64,000 nt of DNA, from NCBI RefSeq assembly GCF_003346775.1, contig NZ_CP031219.1, positions 2,046,001-2,110,000 of the forward strand, read 5' to 3'. Below are positions 12,461-21,630 of the stretch, one piece after another (position 1 is the first letter of the stretch; every line of letters starts with the position of its first letter). Under the pieces are notes generated by a model. That model had not been told where the DNA came from. It worked only from the letters and a program-made list of their open reading frames with translations, and searched no databases. This stretch comes from Malaciobacter mytili LMG 24559 (GTDB lineage: Bacteria; Campylobacterota; Campylobacteria; Campylobacterales; Arcobacteraceae). Position numbers and translations under genes: made by a program.

Positions 12461-12930
12461 TATTTTCCTAACTCATTGTATAAATCTAACATTTCAATGA
12501 TAGTTACCATTGCTTCTGCACCTTTATTTCCAACTTTAGAACCTGCTCTCTCAATTGCTTGTTCAATTGTATCAGTTGTTAATACTCCATTTGAAACAGG
12601 TTTACCATATTTTAAAGTAACTGTTGCTATACCTTTTGTAGCTTCTGCTGAGATATAATCAAAATGAGGAGTTGCTCCTCTAATTACTGCACCAACACAA
12701 CATACAGCATCATATTTTCCAGTTTCAAGTGCTTTTTCTAAAGCAAAAGGAATTTCAAATGCACCTGGAACTAAAATTAAATCTAAATTCTCTTCATTTC
12801 CACCATGTCTAATAAAAGCATCTCTTGCACCTTCAACTAATCTATCAGTGATAATGTGATTAAATCTTCCATTGATAATAAGGATTTTTTCATCACCTTT
12901 TAATCTTAATTTTCCTTCTATTATGTTCAT
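12460..12930 (-). CDS. ribH: 6,7-dimethyl-8-ribityllumazine synthase
   Basis: Joins the ribityl-aminouracil and the butanone phosphate to make lumazine, the penultimate step of riboflavin synthesis; the family forms 60-mer or decameric shells. The 156 residues include [15 protein letters not shown] (21-35), PGAFEIPF (55-62) and [14 protein letters not shown] (80-93) with catalytic H89, plus GVLTTD (115-120). The ATG at 12930 has TGGAG eight bases before it. A TATAAT inside an inverted repeat at 12967-12987 is the likely promoter, with a leader of about 35 bases. No FMN riboswitch is seen in that short leader. Confidence 0.96.
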   Translation of the reverse strand: MNIIEGKLRLKGDEKILIINGRFNHIITDRLVEGARDAFIRHGGNEENLDLILVPGAFEIPFALEKALETGKYDAVCCVGAVIRGATPHFDYISAEATKGIATVTLKYGKPVSNGVLTTDTIEQAIERAGSKVGNKGAEAMVTIIEMLDLYNELGK

Positions 12931-12966
12931 TTTTTCTCCAATAAAATCTTCTTTTTAATTTATTAT

Positions 12967-12987
12967 TTTTTGGATTATATCCAAAAA
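12967..12987 (-). promoter_or_regulatory. Promoter of ribH operon embedded in an inverted repeat
   Basis: TTTTTGGAT (12967-12975) and ATCCAAAAA (12979-12987) are perfect arms. The minus-strand TATAAT occupies 12974-12979, exactly at the centre. The same hairpin could weakly terminate kdsA transcription. Confidence 0.5.
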
Positions 12988-13008
12988 TATATTAATTCGC
13001 AGGACTGC

Positions 13009-13806
13009 TTAATTTTTTAAGGCTTCTTTTATAGCAAATATCTCTTCAACTGTTTTATATAATTTATCAACTTGAAGCATATTAGGACCATCACTTTTTG
13101 CAATACTTGGATTTATATGAGTTTCAAAAAAGAAACCATCAACACCAACAGCAGCAGCAGCTTTTGCCATATAAGGAACAAAATCTGAATTACCTCCTGT
13201 TGTTCCACCTGTACTTGGAATTTGTACTGAATGAGTAGCATCAAAAATTACAGGAGCATACTCTCTCATTAAAATTAAGTTTCTCATATCTACAACAAGA
13301 GCCCCATATCCAAAAGTATTACCTCTTTCACAAAGCCAAACACCATTGTCTTTAGAAACTTGATAATTTAGTTCTTCAACTCCTCTTGTTTGAAGAACTT
13401 TTTGAACAGGATGTTTCATAGAATCAGCAGCTAAAAACTGACCTTTTTTAATATTTATTTTTGCATTTGTTTTTGCAGCTGCAACTAATAAATCAGTTTG
13501 TCTGCACAGAAAAGCAGGGATTTGTAAAATATCAATAACCTCAGCAGCAGGTTTAGCTTGATATGATTCATGAATATCAGTAATTAATTTATATCCAAAT
13601 TGTTTTTTAATCTCCTCAAAGATTTTTAATCCTTCATCTAAGCCAGGTCCCCTATATGAACTTATACTTGTTCTGTTTGCTTTATCAAATGAAGCTTTAA
13701 AATAAAACTCTACTCTTTTATCTTCACTTAATGGTTTTAATTTTTCAGCAATTTGCATTACTGTATCTCTATCTTCTAAAACACATGGTCCTGTTAATAT
13801 AATCAT
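13009..13806 (-). CDS. kdsA: 3-deoxy-8-phosphooctulonate synthase
   Basis: Condenses arabinose 5-phosphate with phosphoenolpyruvate to make KDO 8-phosphate for lipopolysaccharide. The 265 residues show the aldolase-type barrel: TGPCVLEDRD near the start, FKASFDKANRTS (about 37-48) for PEP binding, and later VWLCERGNTFGYG and FDATHSVQIPS. The residue before WLCERG is V, while metal-dependent members have Cys in the FKASFDKANR-downstream position; I did not settle the metal class. The ATG overlaps the channel gene upstream by four bases (ATGA). Confidence 0.95.
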   Translation of the reverse strand: MIILTGPCVLEDRDTVMQIAEKLKPLSEDKRVEFYFKASFDKANRTSISSYRGPGLDEGLKIFEEIKKQFGYKLITDIHESYQAKPAAEVIDILQIPAFLCRQTDLLVAAAKTNAKINIKKGQFLAADSMKHPVQKVLQTRGVEELNYQVSKDNGVWLCERGNTFGYGALVVDMRNLILMREYAPVIFDATHSVQIPSTGGTTGGNSDFVPYMAKAAAAVGVDGFFFETHINPSIAKSDGPNMLQVDKLYKTVEEIFAIKEALKN

Positions 13807-15494
13807 TTAAATAATCCTTTTAAAATTGTTCTTTTTTCTTTACCTGTTAAGGCATAATAAAACTCATATATATTTTGTGCAATATATTCCATATCATTTT
13901 TAGCATGTAAATCACAAGCAAATAAAATTTTATCATCTAATTTTAATTCAAACTCCCAAGAAGGAAGTAAAATTTCTTCATTATTTCTTAATAATAATAA
14001 AGGAACTATATTATTTTTTAGTTCTTTATTATGTAATGATACTCTAAATATATTTAGAGATAACTCTTGCTTTGTTTTTAAATATCTAGTAATTTCTGGT
14101 GCATCTTCAAAATTTATTTCAACTTCAAATAATAAAGGATTTTCATCAATTGTTTCAAATAATCTTCGAACTAATTTTGCAGCCCAAGCTTCATCTTTAT
14201 TTGAAATACTTCTAATAAAAACATCAGAAAGGGGATTTATTAAAGCATTAGTTGTTTTATTTATTAGAATTTTTGCTGGCATAAAAATATGATCAATATT
14301 AGCATTTTCAAAAATAGAAAAATCTTCCATTTCATTTTCTCTTACAATAGTCATAATTTTAGGATTTAATTTTTTTGCAGTTGCTAAAATAGATAAATTA
14401 GTTGTATCATTATTTGTTGCAGCAATAATTGCCACAGAATCTCTTATTCCAATTTCAATTAAAGTATCTTTATCATCAGCATTTGCATAAGTTAGTGAAG
14501 TTGTTCTATTTTTTATATAATCAATATTTTTATTAGAATCTATTTCAATAAAATGAGCTTCAATATTATTAGTTTTTAATTTATCATATACACTTTTTCC
14601 CATTCTTCCAAATCCACAAATTATATATTTACCTTTAGGGAAAAGAGGAAGTGCTGAGTTTAAAGTATCAACTTTATATAGCCATTTTTCAAGCTTTAAT
14701 AAATTTGGGGCATTTAATGCCATATTTATTTCATTTGAAATTATTAAAAAAGGGTTTGCAATTATTTCAACATCCAAATCTTTTAAATTTTCTGAATGAT
14801 TTTCTGTTGTTGATTTTATGGCAAGTTTTACATTTTTATTTAATAGTTTAGAAGTAAGTGCTATTCTAAGATTTAAAGAATCATCTTCAAATAAAGAAAC
14901 CAATCCCTTGCAGTTATGTTTTTTAATTCCTGCTTCTTCTAAAGCTACAGAACTATGAGCATCAGCAATTAGTAAAGGAACTGTTGGAGTAAAGTTTTCA
15001 AGAAGTAAATCATTTCCTCTTTCTTCACTTTTTTCAATTACAACTGTTCTAATATCTTGTTGAATTGCTCTTTTTATAATTTCACTTGTAATTTGATTAT
15101 AGCCTAAAACAATAATAAACTTTTGTTTTAATCTTTTAATTTGCCTTCTAAATTTACTTTTTTCTATTTCATTTAAAAAAAGTTTATCTTGTAAAAGTCT
15201 AACTAAAGACCCTACTCCATAAAACCATCCAACAACAGTAATATAAATAGAAATACTAACCCAAATTCTTTGAGAATATGTAAATTCATAAGGAGTTTCA
15301 CCAAAACCTATTGTTGTAGCCATATAACTTACAAAATAAAAAGCATCAAAAATAGACATATGGTAAGGATTACCATTTGCATCCCTACCATCAATAATTA
15401 ATAATCCTGTAATTGCTATTGTATAAGCAACAATTATTACTAAAAAGGGTATTCTCATCCTATAAAGAATGATGAATAGTGAACTATTTCTCAC
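13803..15494 (-). CDS. Potassium channel protein with two RCK/TrkA-N domains
   Basis: A two-helix potassium channel subunit with cytoplasmic regulatory domains. TM1 is about 13-34, the pore loop carries TTIGFGE (60-66) in place of the canonical TVGYGD, and TM2 is about 76-98. The first Rossmann fold (from about 126) has GYNQIT, a worn glycine motif; the second has an intact GFGRMG at 294-299. This pattern suggests that only the second domain binds a nucleotide. It lies between the small membrane protein and kdsA, in a minus-strand block with coupled start and stop codons. Confidence 0.9.
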   Translation of the reverse strand: MRNSSLFIILYRMRIPFLVIIVAYTIAITGLLIIDGRDANGNPYHMSIFDAFYFVSYMATTIGFGETPYEFTYSQRIWVSISIYITVVGWFYGVGSLVRLLQDKLFLNEIEKSKFRRQIKRLKQKFIIVLGYNQITSEIIKRAIQQDIRTVVIEKSEERGNDLLLENFTPTVPLLIADAHSSVALEEAGIKKHNCKGLVSLFEDDSLNLRIALTSKLLNKNVKLAIKSTTENHSENLKDLDVEIIANPFLIISNEINMALNAPNLLKLEKWLYKVDTLNSALPLFPKGKYIICGFGRMGKSVYDKLKTNNIEAHFIEIDSNKNIDYIKNRTTSLTYANADDKDTLIEIGIRDSVAIIAATNNDTTNLSILATAKKLNPKIMTIVRENEMEDFSIFENANIDHIFMPAKILINKTTNALINPLSDVFIRSISNKDEAWAAKLVRRLFETIDENPLLFEVEINFEDAPEITRYLKTKQELSLNIFRVSLHNKELKNNIVPLLLLRNNEEILLPSWEFELKLDDKILFACDLHAKNDMEYIAQNIYEFYYALTGKEKRTILKGLFK

Positions 15495-15502
15495 TTAAAA
15501 CC

Positions 15503-15889
15503 CTATCTTTTAGATTTAATTGTTTCACCAACATATAGTGCAACAGATGTGATATTAGCAAGTAAAGCTCCACCTGATAATGAAATAATCATTCCTACTA
15601 TTTCTTTATCAACACTATAAGCATATTCAGCTACTGTCCAAATAGTTGCAGCAGCAATTAATTGAATATCAGCAACTAATGAAGTTGCCAATAAAACTGA
15701 ACCCATTTGTGTTTTATCACCAAGTTTCATTGTTGTAGCTATAATATTTATAATAATTGCAGCAAAAAGTTCATATTTGCTATGCATTTCTAAAGAATCC
15801 ATATCGCCATAAAAAAATCCAAAGTTTAAAGTCATAGCTAAAATAATAAAAAAACCTGCAATTACCTTATCTAGATTCATGGTATTCAT
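15503..15889 (-). CDS. Conserved small membrane protein of unknown function, 128 aa
   Basis: Not assigned a function. Four hydrophobic segments are visible (about 9-26, 40-58, 66-88 and 96-120), joined by short loops with KLGDKTQMG and a basic C-terminus (TIKSKR). It resembles proteins annotated only as DUF-type membrane proteins in Campylobacterota. Its start overlaps the 3' end of the glutamate-synthase-like gene by 23 bp and it ends nine bases before the channel gene, so it is cotranscribed with both. A role linked to the channel is conceivable but is inferred only from position. Confidence 0.75.
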   Translation of the reverse strand: MNTMNLDKVIAGFFIILAMTLNFGFFYGDMDSLEMHSKYELFAAIIINIIATTMKLGDKTQMGSVLLATSLVADIQLIAAATIWTVAEYAYSVDKEIVGMIISLSGGALLANITSVALYVGETIKSKR

Positions 15890-17609
15890 CTCCTAAATCT
15901 TTACCAATATCAAGTCTTCTTTTAAATACATTATCTATATTATCATGTACTTTAGAGTCTTTATCTACAAATATTAGCCTATGTTGATTTAATTGATTAA
16001 CATTTTTTAATCCCATTACAGCAAGTAAACTTCTTACACCTTTTAATAGATTATTATGATAGTCTCTTACATATTTTGCATGTTTATATACAAAATATTT
16101 TTTTCTTTTTTTCTTATTTTGAGTTGCAAGTCCAACAGGACACTCGTGGCCATTCGTTCCAGAACAGTATCTAGCTCTAATACACCCTGCACTCATCATA
16201 AAACCTCTTGCAATTTGTACAAAATCAGCACCCAATGACATAATAATAATTAAATCATCTGGTGTTAAAACTTTTCCACTTGCAACAATTTTTACTTTAT
16301 CTCTTACCCCATAATCTTTTAAAATTTTATTTACTAAATATATAGAGTCTCTTGCATTTAACCCAATTCTTTCCATCATCTCAATAGGAGCAGTTGCACT
16401 TCCACCACTTCCTCCATCAACAGATATAAAATCAGGATAAGCTTTATTTCCCTCATCAATTCTTTTTCTTATTTCTTTTGCAAATGGTTCAATATTTTCA
16501 ATATCTGAAATTACTATTTTAATTCCAACAGGTTTTCCAGATAACTCTTGTAAAGTCCCTACAAAATCAAATAACTCTTCTATTGAATTTGCATAAGGAA
16601 ATCTATTAGGTGAAAATAAATCTTTATGTGGTTCAACATTTCTATAATAGGCAATTGCTGGAGTTACCTTTTCAGCAATTAATTTACCACCTGTTTGTTT
16701 TGCACCCTGAGCAAGCTTAATCTCTGTCATTTTACAAAATCTCATAGTTTTTTGATACCTATCTGGATCAAAATTTCCTTTTTTATCCCTTGCCCCATAT
16801 AATCCTGAACTTAATTGTAAAATAATATCAGGCATATCTTCAGGAACTTCAGTTGGAAAGTTTTCTAAAGGTGCTTCCCAATTTGGTCTATGAAAAATTT
16901 CTGTTTTTAAATCGAAAACATAAGTTTCTGCTTCTGGGTCCTTTTTAAAAACTAAGCTTCTATAAGCATCAGCAGCCATTGCACCATTAAATAGTTTCTG
17001 CACTAATCTTTTAACTAACTTTTGAAATAAAGTTCCATGAACAACAGTCATATATTCAGGTTTATAATTTCTATGTGTAACAAAGAAATTTGATGTTAAA
17101 CCACCCTCTCCTGAGTTAATAGGAAAATTACCCATAAAAGAACCTCTAACAAAAGCTCTTGTACCCTCAGGTGAAATAGAACCATCACTCATAGCTGATC
17201 TTGCAATAATTGATTTAGCTGTATATGGATATTTTCTATTTTCTCCAAATGATACTTCAAAATGAGTATCTACTTCATTTTCATTTAAAACAATTGTTGC
17301 ATGCCTTAACATAAATTTTGGTTTTGGCAAAGGTTGAGAAGGAGAAAAAGAAGCATAGTTTGGTAAATCTCTTGCAGCTTTATATACCCAATCAAGTTTA
17401 TCTTTTGACTCATAAAATTTTTCATCACCAAAATATTGTCTAAAAGGTTCTCTAAACTCTTCAAAAAGATACCTTAACCTACCTATAATTGGATAATTAA
17501 CTAATAATTGATGGTCTCTTTGTACATATTTATCATGTACATACCAAGCAATAATAATAATTACGAAAAGACCAATCATAATATCAATGATTAACACTAA
17601 ATCATTCAT
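15867..17609 (-). CDS. Membrane-anchored FMN-binding glutamate synthase-like protein, 580 aa
   Basis: Resembles the central FMN and 3Fe-4S part of the glutamate synthase large subunit, without amidotransferase or beta-subunit. An N-terminal helix (about 4-22) anchors it in the membrane, followed by the barrel: FPINSGEGG, FISVDGGSGGSATAPIEMME and VKIVASGKVLTPDD (FMN binding), then CIRARYCSGTNGHECPVG with the cysteines of the iron-sulfur cluster. Stand-alone proteins like this are common and their substrate is often unknown, so glutamate synthesis should not be assumed. AAGGATTAGA before ATG 17609 is a good ribosome site. It follows the EamA gene by one base. Confidence 0.9.
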   Translation of the reverse strand: MNDLVLIIDIMIGLFVIIIIAWYVHDKYVQRDHQLLVNYPIIGRLRYLFEEFREPFRQYFGDEKFYESKDKLDWVYKAARDLPNYASFSPSQPLPKPKFMLRHATIVLNENEVDTHFEVSFGENRKYPYTAKSIIARSAMSDGSISPEGTRAFVRGSFMGNFPINSGEGGLTSNFFVTHRNYKPEYMTVVHGTLFQKLVKRLVQKLFNGAMAADAYRSLVFKKDPEAETYVFDLKTEIFHRPNWEAPLENFPTEVPEDMPDIILQLSSGLYGARDKKGNFDPDRYQKTMRFCKMTEIKLAQGAKQTGGKLIAEKVTPAIAYYRNVEPHKDLFSPNRFPYANSIEELFDFVGTLQELSGKPVGIKIVISDIENIEPFAKEIRKRIDEGNKAYPDFISVDGGSGGSATAPIEMMERIGLNARDSIYLVNKILKDYGVRDKVKIVASGKVLTPDDLIIIMSLGADFVQIARGFMMSAGCIRARYCSGTNGHECPVGLATQNKKKRKKYFVYKHAKYVRDYHNNLLKGVRSLLAVMGLKNVNQLNQHRLIFVDKDSKVHDNIDNVFKRRLDIGKDLGDEYHESR

Positions 17610-17610
17610 T

Positions 17611-18495
17611 CTAATCCTTTTTTAACGAAACTAAAAATCCACTCACTACTATTAAAAGTATACCTAAAACAATCCAAATATCAGGAAAAGAATCACCTAG
17701 AATCATACCTAAAATTATAGAAAATGCAATATTTGCATATGAAATTGTTCCAATAATTCCTGCTTTTGCACAAGAATAGGCTTTTGTCATATAAATTTGT
17801 GCATATGTTGCAAATAATCCCAAAAAAACAATATAAATCCAATCTTCACTCTTTGGCATTACAAAAGAAGCCAACATAAAATCAAAAGTAGGATTTGTAT
17901 AAAATTGTGAAATTATCATTAAAATTAATGGACCTAAAGTTCCAATTCCCATAAAGGATAAAACTATTGCCCTACTATCATAATATTTTTTAAGTTCTCT
18001 AATAGAAGTATATGCTAAAGCAGCACCTACTCCGCATAAAATTCCTAACCAATCAGTTTTATCTAAAGAACTTCCATCAAATTTTGTAATAAATAAAATA
18101 CCAATAAATCCTATAAATACTCCAAGCCAACCTTTAAAGGCTAATTTTTCTTTTACAAAAATATAAGCAAAAATCGCAGTGAAAATAGTAGAAGTTTTTG
18201 AAAAAGTCATAGCTTCAGCCAATGAAATTTCTGAAATATTATAAAAAAACATTAAAAGTGCTATAAAACCTACCATTCCCCTAAAAATTAGAAGTAATGG
18301 TTTTCCTCCTTCTTGAACTAAAGGTTTTCTATAAATAGAAAATAAAATCAAAACAACTCCAAATAAATTTCTAAAAAAAACCACTTCAACTGAGCTAATA
18401 GAGTCACTAAGTTCTTTTGCACTAGCACCCATAAAAGCAAAAAGAAGTGAAGCTATTAACATATATTTTATACCAAGTGAGACATCTTCTTTCAT
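17611..18495 (-). CDS. EamA/DMT-family transporter
   Basis: An inner-membrane transporter of the drug/metabolite superfamily with ten predicted helices in two EamA repeats (about 8-135 and 150-290). The first repeat includes VEVVFFRNLFGV, the second KAYSCAKAGIIGTISYANI, split here at 20 residues or fewer. Substrates in this family range from amino acids to nucleotide-linked metabolites, and none can be named here. It is the first gene of the minus-strand block, with TTAGGATAAGTA before ATG and a TAGAAT box at 18524-18529. Confidence 0.88.
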   Translation of the reverse strand: MKEDVSLGIKYMLIASLLFAFMGASAKELSDSISSVEVVFFRNLFGVVLILFSIYRKPLVQEGGKPLLLIFRGMVGFIALLMFFYNISEISLAEAMTFSKTSTIFTAIFAYIFVKEKLAFKGWLGVFIGFIGILFITKFDGSSLDKTDWLGILCGVGAALAYTSIRELKKYYDSRAIVLSFMGIGTLGPLILMIISQFYTNPTFDFMLASFVMPKSEDWIYIVFLGLFATYAQIYMTKAYSCAKAGIIGTISYANIAFSIILGMILGDSFPDIWIVLGILLIVVSGFLVSLKKD

Positions 18496-18523
18496 TACTT
18501 ATCCTAAAAAATTTAAAAGCAAA

Positions 18524-18529
18524 ATTCTA
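18524..18529 (-). promoter_or_regulatory. -10 box TAGAAT for the EamA-gltB-like-channel block
   Basis: The minus-strand TAGAAT is 28 bp upstream of ATG 18495, facing away from the murA promoter in the shared 157-bp divergent gap. Confidence 0.45.
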
Positions 18530-18602
18530 TTAAGTTTCAAATTAAACATTGATTATTATTTATAGCTACTTAGATATACTAATTTTTTTAGCAACAATTT
18601 GA

Positions 18603-18608
18603 TAGAAT
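18603..18608 (+). promoter_or_regulatory. -10 box TAGAAT for murA
   Basis: TTTGATAGAATG at 18598-18609 contains a TAGAAT box 44 bp upstream of the chosen murA ATG. Confidence 0.45.
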
Positions 18609-18652
18609 GTACCATCAAAGATAAGTCTATTAGATTAAAAAATAGGAATATA

Positions 18653-19918
18653 ATGAAATATTTAAAAATTTTCGGTAAAAAGAAATTAAATGGAGAAATC
18701 TCTATTTCAGGTGCTAAAAATGCTGCTTTACCTCTACTTGCTGCAACAATCTTAGCAAAAAACAAAATAAAAATAGGTAACCTACCTGATGTTGTAGATA
18801 TAAATACTTTATTAAAACTTTTAGAAAAACTTGGTAGTTCTTATGAAAAAAATAAAAATGAAATATTAATAGAAACTTCAAAAATAAATAATACAAAAGC
18901 AACTTATGATATTGTAAAAACTATGAGAGCTTCAATTTTAGTTTTAGGACCATTACTTGCTAGATTTGGTCATTGTGAGGTTTCTCTTCCTGGTGGCTGT
19001 GCTATTGGACAAAGACCTGTTGATTTACACTTAAAAGCTTTAGAGCAAATGGGTGCTAAAATTGAAATTAAAAATGGATATATTCAAGCAACTTGTGAAA
19101 ATGGATTAAAAGGTTCTAAAATTGTATTTGATAAAGTTACAGTTGGTGGAACAGAAAATATATTAATGGCAGCAAGTTTAGCCACAGGAAAAACTACAAT
19201 TATAAATGCTGCAAAAGAACCTGAAATTGTACAACTTTGTGAAGTATTACAAAAAGCAGGTGTGCAAATAGAAGGTGTAGGAACTTCAAAGCTTGTAATT
19301 GAAGGTACTGATGGAAAACTTTTAGAGTTTAAAGATTTTAATATTATTCCAGATAGAATTGAAGCTGGAACATATATGTGTGCAGCAGCTATTACAAACT
19401 CAAAACTAACTATTAAAAATATAATTCCATTACATCTTGAAGCAATTATTTCTAAACTTGAACAAATGAATTTTGAGATTATTCAAGCAGAAGATCATCT
19501 TACTATTTTACCTACAGATGAAATAAAACCTGTAAATATTATTACTTCTGAATATCCAGGTTTTCCAACAGATATGCAAGCTCAATTTATGGCACTTGCA
19601 ACACAAGCAAATGGTGTTAGCACTATTGATGAAAGGCTATTTGAAAATAGATTTATGCATGTTAGCGAATTATTAAGATTGGGTGCAGACATACATTTAA
19701 ATGGAAATATGGCAACTATTATTGGAACACCTAATAAATTAAATGGTACAGATGTAATGGCTACTGATTTAAGAGCTTCTTCTGCACTTGTTCTTGCTGC
19801 ACTTGTTGCGCAAGGGGAGACAAATATTCATAGAATTTATCATTTAGATAGAGGATATGAAGATCTAGAAGGCAAACTTAGTCAAATTGGTGTTGATATA
19901 AAAAGATATGATGAATAA
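18653..19918 (+). CDS. murA: UDP-N-acetylglucosamine 1-carboxyvinyltransferase
   Basis: Transfers enolpyruvate from PEP to UDP-GlcNAc, the first committed step of peptidoglycan synthesis. The start at 18653 ([14 protein letters not shown]) is chosen over an upstream TTG at 18599 because AGGAATAT precedes it, it follows the likely promoter at a normal distance, and it gives the family's 421 residues. K22 in SGAKNAALP and active-site C116 in [16 protein letters not shown] are present, so it belongs to the Cys class that fosfomycin alkylates. It leads a small operon with two unusual downstream genes. Confidence 0.97.
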   Translation: MKYLKIFGKKKLNGEISISGAKNAALPLLAATILAKNKIKIGNLPDVVDINTLLKLLEKLGSSYEKNKNEILIETSKINNTKATYDIVKTMRASILVLGPLLARFGHCEVSLPGGCAIGQRPVDLHLKALEQMGAKIEIKNGYIQATCENGLKGSKIVFDKVTVGGTENILMAASLATGKTTIINAAKEPEIVQLCEVLQKAGVQIEGVGTSKLVIEGTDGKLLEFKDFNIIPDRIEAGTYMCAAAITNSKLTIKNIIPLHLEAIISKLEQMNFEIIQAEDHLTILPTDEIKPVNIITSEYPGFPTDMQAQFMALATQANGVSTIDERLFENRFMHVSELLRLGADIHLNGNMATIIGTPNKLNGTDVMATDLRASSALVLAALVAQGETNIHRIYHLDRGYEDLEGKLSQIGVDIKRYDE

Positions 19919-19927
19919 AGGGTGAAG

Positions 19928-21022
19928 ATGAAAATAGAAATATCATTATTTAAATTTGATTATAAATCAGACTATTTACCATATTATAAAAAGTATTTTT
20001 TAAAAATTGAAAATGAAAAAACTTTATTGGATATTTTAAATAGTATAAATAATATTGAAGAGTTTTCTTATGAAAATAAACAAAGTTTTGAACTAGTAGT
20101 AAATGGTTTATACACTGATTGTTCAGTAAGTATTAAAGAGCTAGTTTTAAAACTTGGAAATGAATTAACAATTGAGCCAATTTCAATTAGAAGAGTTATG
20201 AATGACCTTCTTATTAATGAAGATGACTTTAGAAACAAACTATTAATATTAGAAGAGTTTTTAAATGAAGATGATATAAAAAGATATGAAGAGTATAAAA
20301 GATACTTTTATGCTTCAAATAGCTTAAGATTAAAAAAAGAGTATATTGGTGATGCCATAATACTTTTAGCAAGTGATATAATAGAAGAAAATGCAAGTTT
20401 AAAAGATGATATTTTAGATAAATTCAAACAAGAAGAATGTTCTTTAGAGTTTCATACAAGTTTAGAAAATAAATTATTTAAATTTGATAAAAGTATAGAA
20501 AATAGAATTTTAAAATTAAAAGAAGAACTAAATTTAATAAAAGAAATTGAAAAGCAAAATTTTAAAATAAATAAAAGTTCTTCAATACAGTTTGCCTCAT
20601 TTAAAGAAGAAAAGGAGATTAAACATACTTTTAAAGAGTTTAATATTGCATATTATTCACAAAAAGAGTGTGAAAAAACAACTTCTCTTTTAAATAAACT
20701 TAAAGCAAAAATAATCACTTTAAAAAGTAAAAATAATGATTTGGCAAAAACAACTTTTCATATAAATCAAGAGTTTACATTTCAATTGGCTTCAGAAGTT
20801 ATCTTAGAAGCTTTTGATAATGAAGCTGATTTTTTGGTAGTGGATAATGAAGCTGATTTTTATTTATTTGATTTTAATAGAAAAGAGTTAGAAAGAGTTT
20901 CAGGAAGAGAAGTATCTTTACCAATACTTTATACAAATGAACTTTCAAACTTAGCTTATGGCTATTTTGATGAAGCAAAAAAAAGCTTAATAAAACACTA
21001 TATTAATCCTGAGATAATATAA
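19928..21022 (+). CDS. HdrB-like protein lacking the cluster cysteines, 364 aa
   Basis: The N-terminal 90 residues (KIEISLFKFDYKSDYLPYY, TLLDILNSIN) resemble the ferredoxin-like start of SdhB/FrdB-type subunits. The C-terminal third (about 235-350) follows the outline of HdrB/GlpC-type CCG domains: a Leu-rich helix, EADFLVVDNEADFYLFDF where HdrB has the VTPCPLCHMNL segment, and PILYTNELSNLAYGYF where HdrB has PVLHLTQLLGLALG. The cysteines that bind iron-sulfur clusters are missing. I therefore see a structural relative without a cluster. Related Campylobacterota proteins carry DUF5644 or HdrB-like names as far as I recall. ATG 19928 is preferred over GTG 19922, with GGGTGAAG as ribosome site; it follows murA by nine bases. 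Confidence 0.6.
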   Translation: MKIEISLFKFDYKSDYLPYYKKYFLKIENEKTLLDILNSINNIEEFSYENKQSFELVVNGLYTDCSVSIKELVLKLGNELTIEPISIRRVMNDLLINEDDFRNKLLILEEFLNEDDIKRYEEYKRYFYASNSLRLKKEYIGDAIILLASDIIEENASLKDDILDKFKQEECSLEFHTSLENKLFKFDKSIENRILKLKEELNLIKEIEKQNFKINKSSSIQFASFKEEKEIKHTFKEFNIAYYSQKECEKTTSLLNKLKAKIITLKSKNNDLAKTTFHINQEFTFQLASEVILEAFDNEADFLVVDNEADFYLFDFNRKELERVSGREVSLPILYTNELSNLAYGYFDEAKKSLIKHYINPEII

Positions 21023-21630
21023 TGAGACTTGAAGCTGACTTTATAATAACAGGAACTTTAATAATTTTATTATTGGTTCCTTTATATATTTATAGAAAAA
21101 AAGTATTTAAATTTTTATATAGAAAAGGTGATTTTAAAAGCTTTTTTAATGATGTAAAAAACTATTTAAATTCTGAATATCCTAATATACCTTTTGATTA
21201 TACTTTGAATAGTAGAATAAAAGAGGAAAAGGATATTAAAATAAAACAAACTTTACTTGTGGAAGATCTTGTATCTCAATTTACTGAGTATGAATATACA
21301 ATTCAAACTCAAAACTCAATAAATAAAGAGCTTTTATGGAGCACTTACGATCAAAATTGCAAGCCTTTAAAAGATAAACTTCCAAGTGATTGGCCAAAAA
21401 GAAAAGAGTTTACTTTTAAAAGAGATAAAGAACAATGTAAAAGATGTGGACATAAAGTAAAATTATATGATGCTTATATTTCTTTTATAAAACCTATTTC
21501 AGAAGGTGGAGGATATAATTTTGAAAATCTAATTACTCTTTGTGTAGATTGCAATAAAATTATTAATAAAACCTCATCAAAAAACTCTTTAATTGAAGAA
21601 CATCTTATGAAAAAAGTAACCCATCATTAA
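21022..21630 (+). CDS. Membrane-anchored HNH-like protein with altered catalytic site, 202 aa
   Basis: A single membrane helix (about 8-25) is followed by a charged linker and a C-terminal HNH fold. The zinc cysteines C139, C142, C174 and C177 are present and N169 is kept in ENLITLCVDC. The catalytic Asp-His pair of active HNH nucleases (DH before xxP) is replaced by S154-F155 in YISFIKPISEGG, and the third His after CxxC is N178. DNA cleavage is therefore doubtful. The start codon overlaps the end of the HdrB-like gene, and the last four bases overlap the convergent secretin gene. Confidence 0.75.
   Translation: MRLEADFIITGTLIILLLVPLYIYRKKVFKFLYRKGDFKSFFNDVKNYLNSEYPNIPFDYTLNSRIKEEKDIKIKQTLLVEDLVSQFTEYEYTIQTQNSINKELLWSTYDQNCKPLKDKLPSDWPKRKEFTFKRDKEQCKRCGHKVKLYDAYISFIKPISEGGGYNFENLITLCVDCNKIINKTSSKNSLIEEHLMKKVTHH

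Noticed and set aside
18599-18652. Longer murA start at TTG 18599
   Set aside because: It precedes or overlaps the likely -10 box, adds 18 residues absent from the family and lacks a ribosome site.
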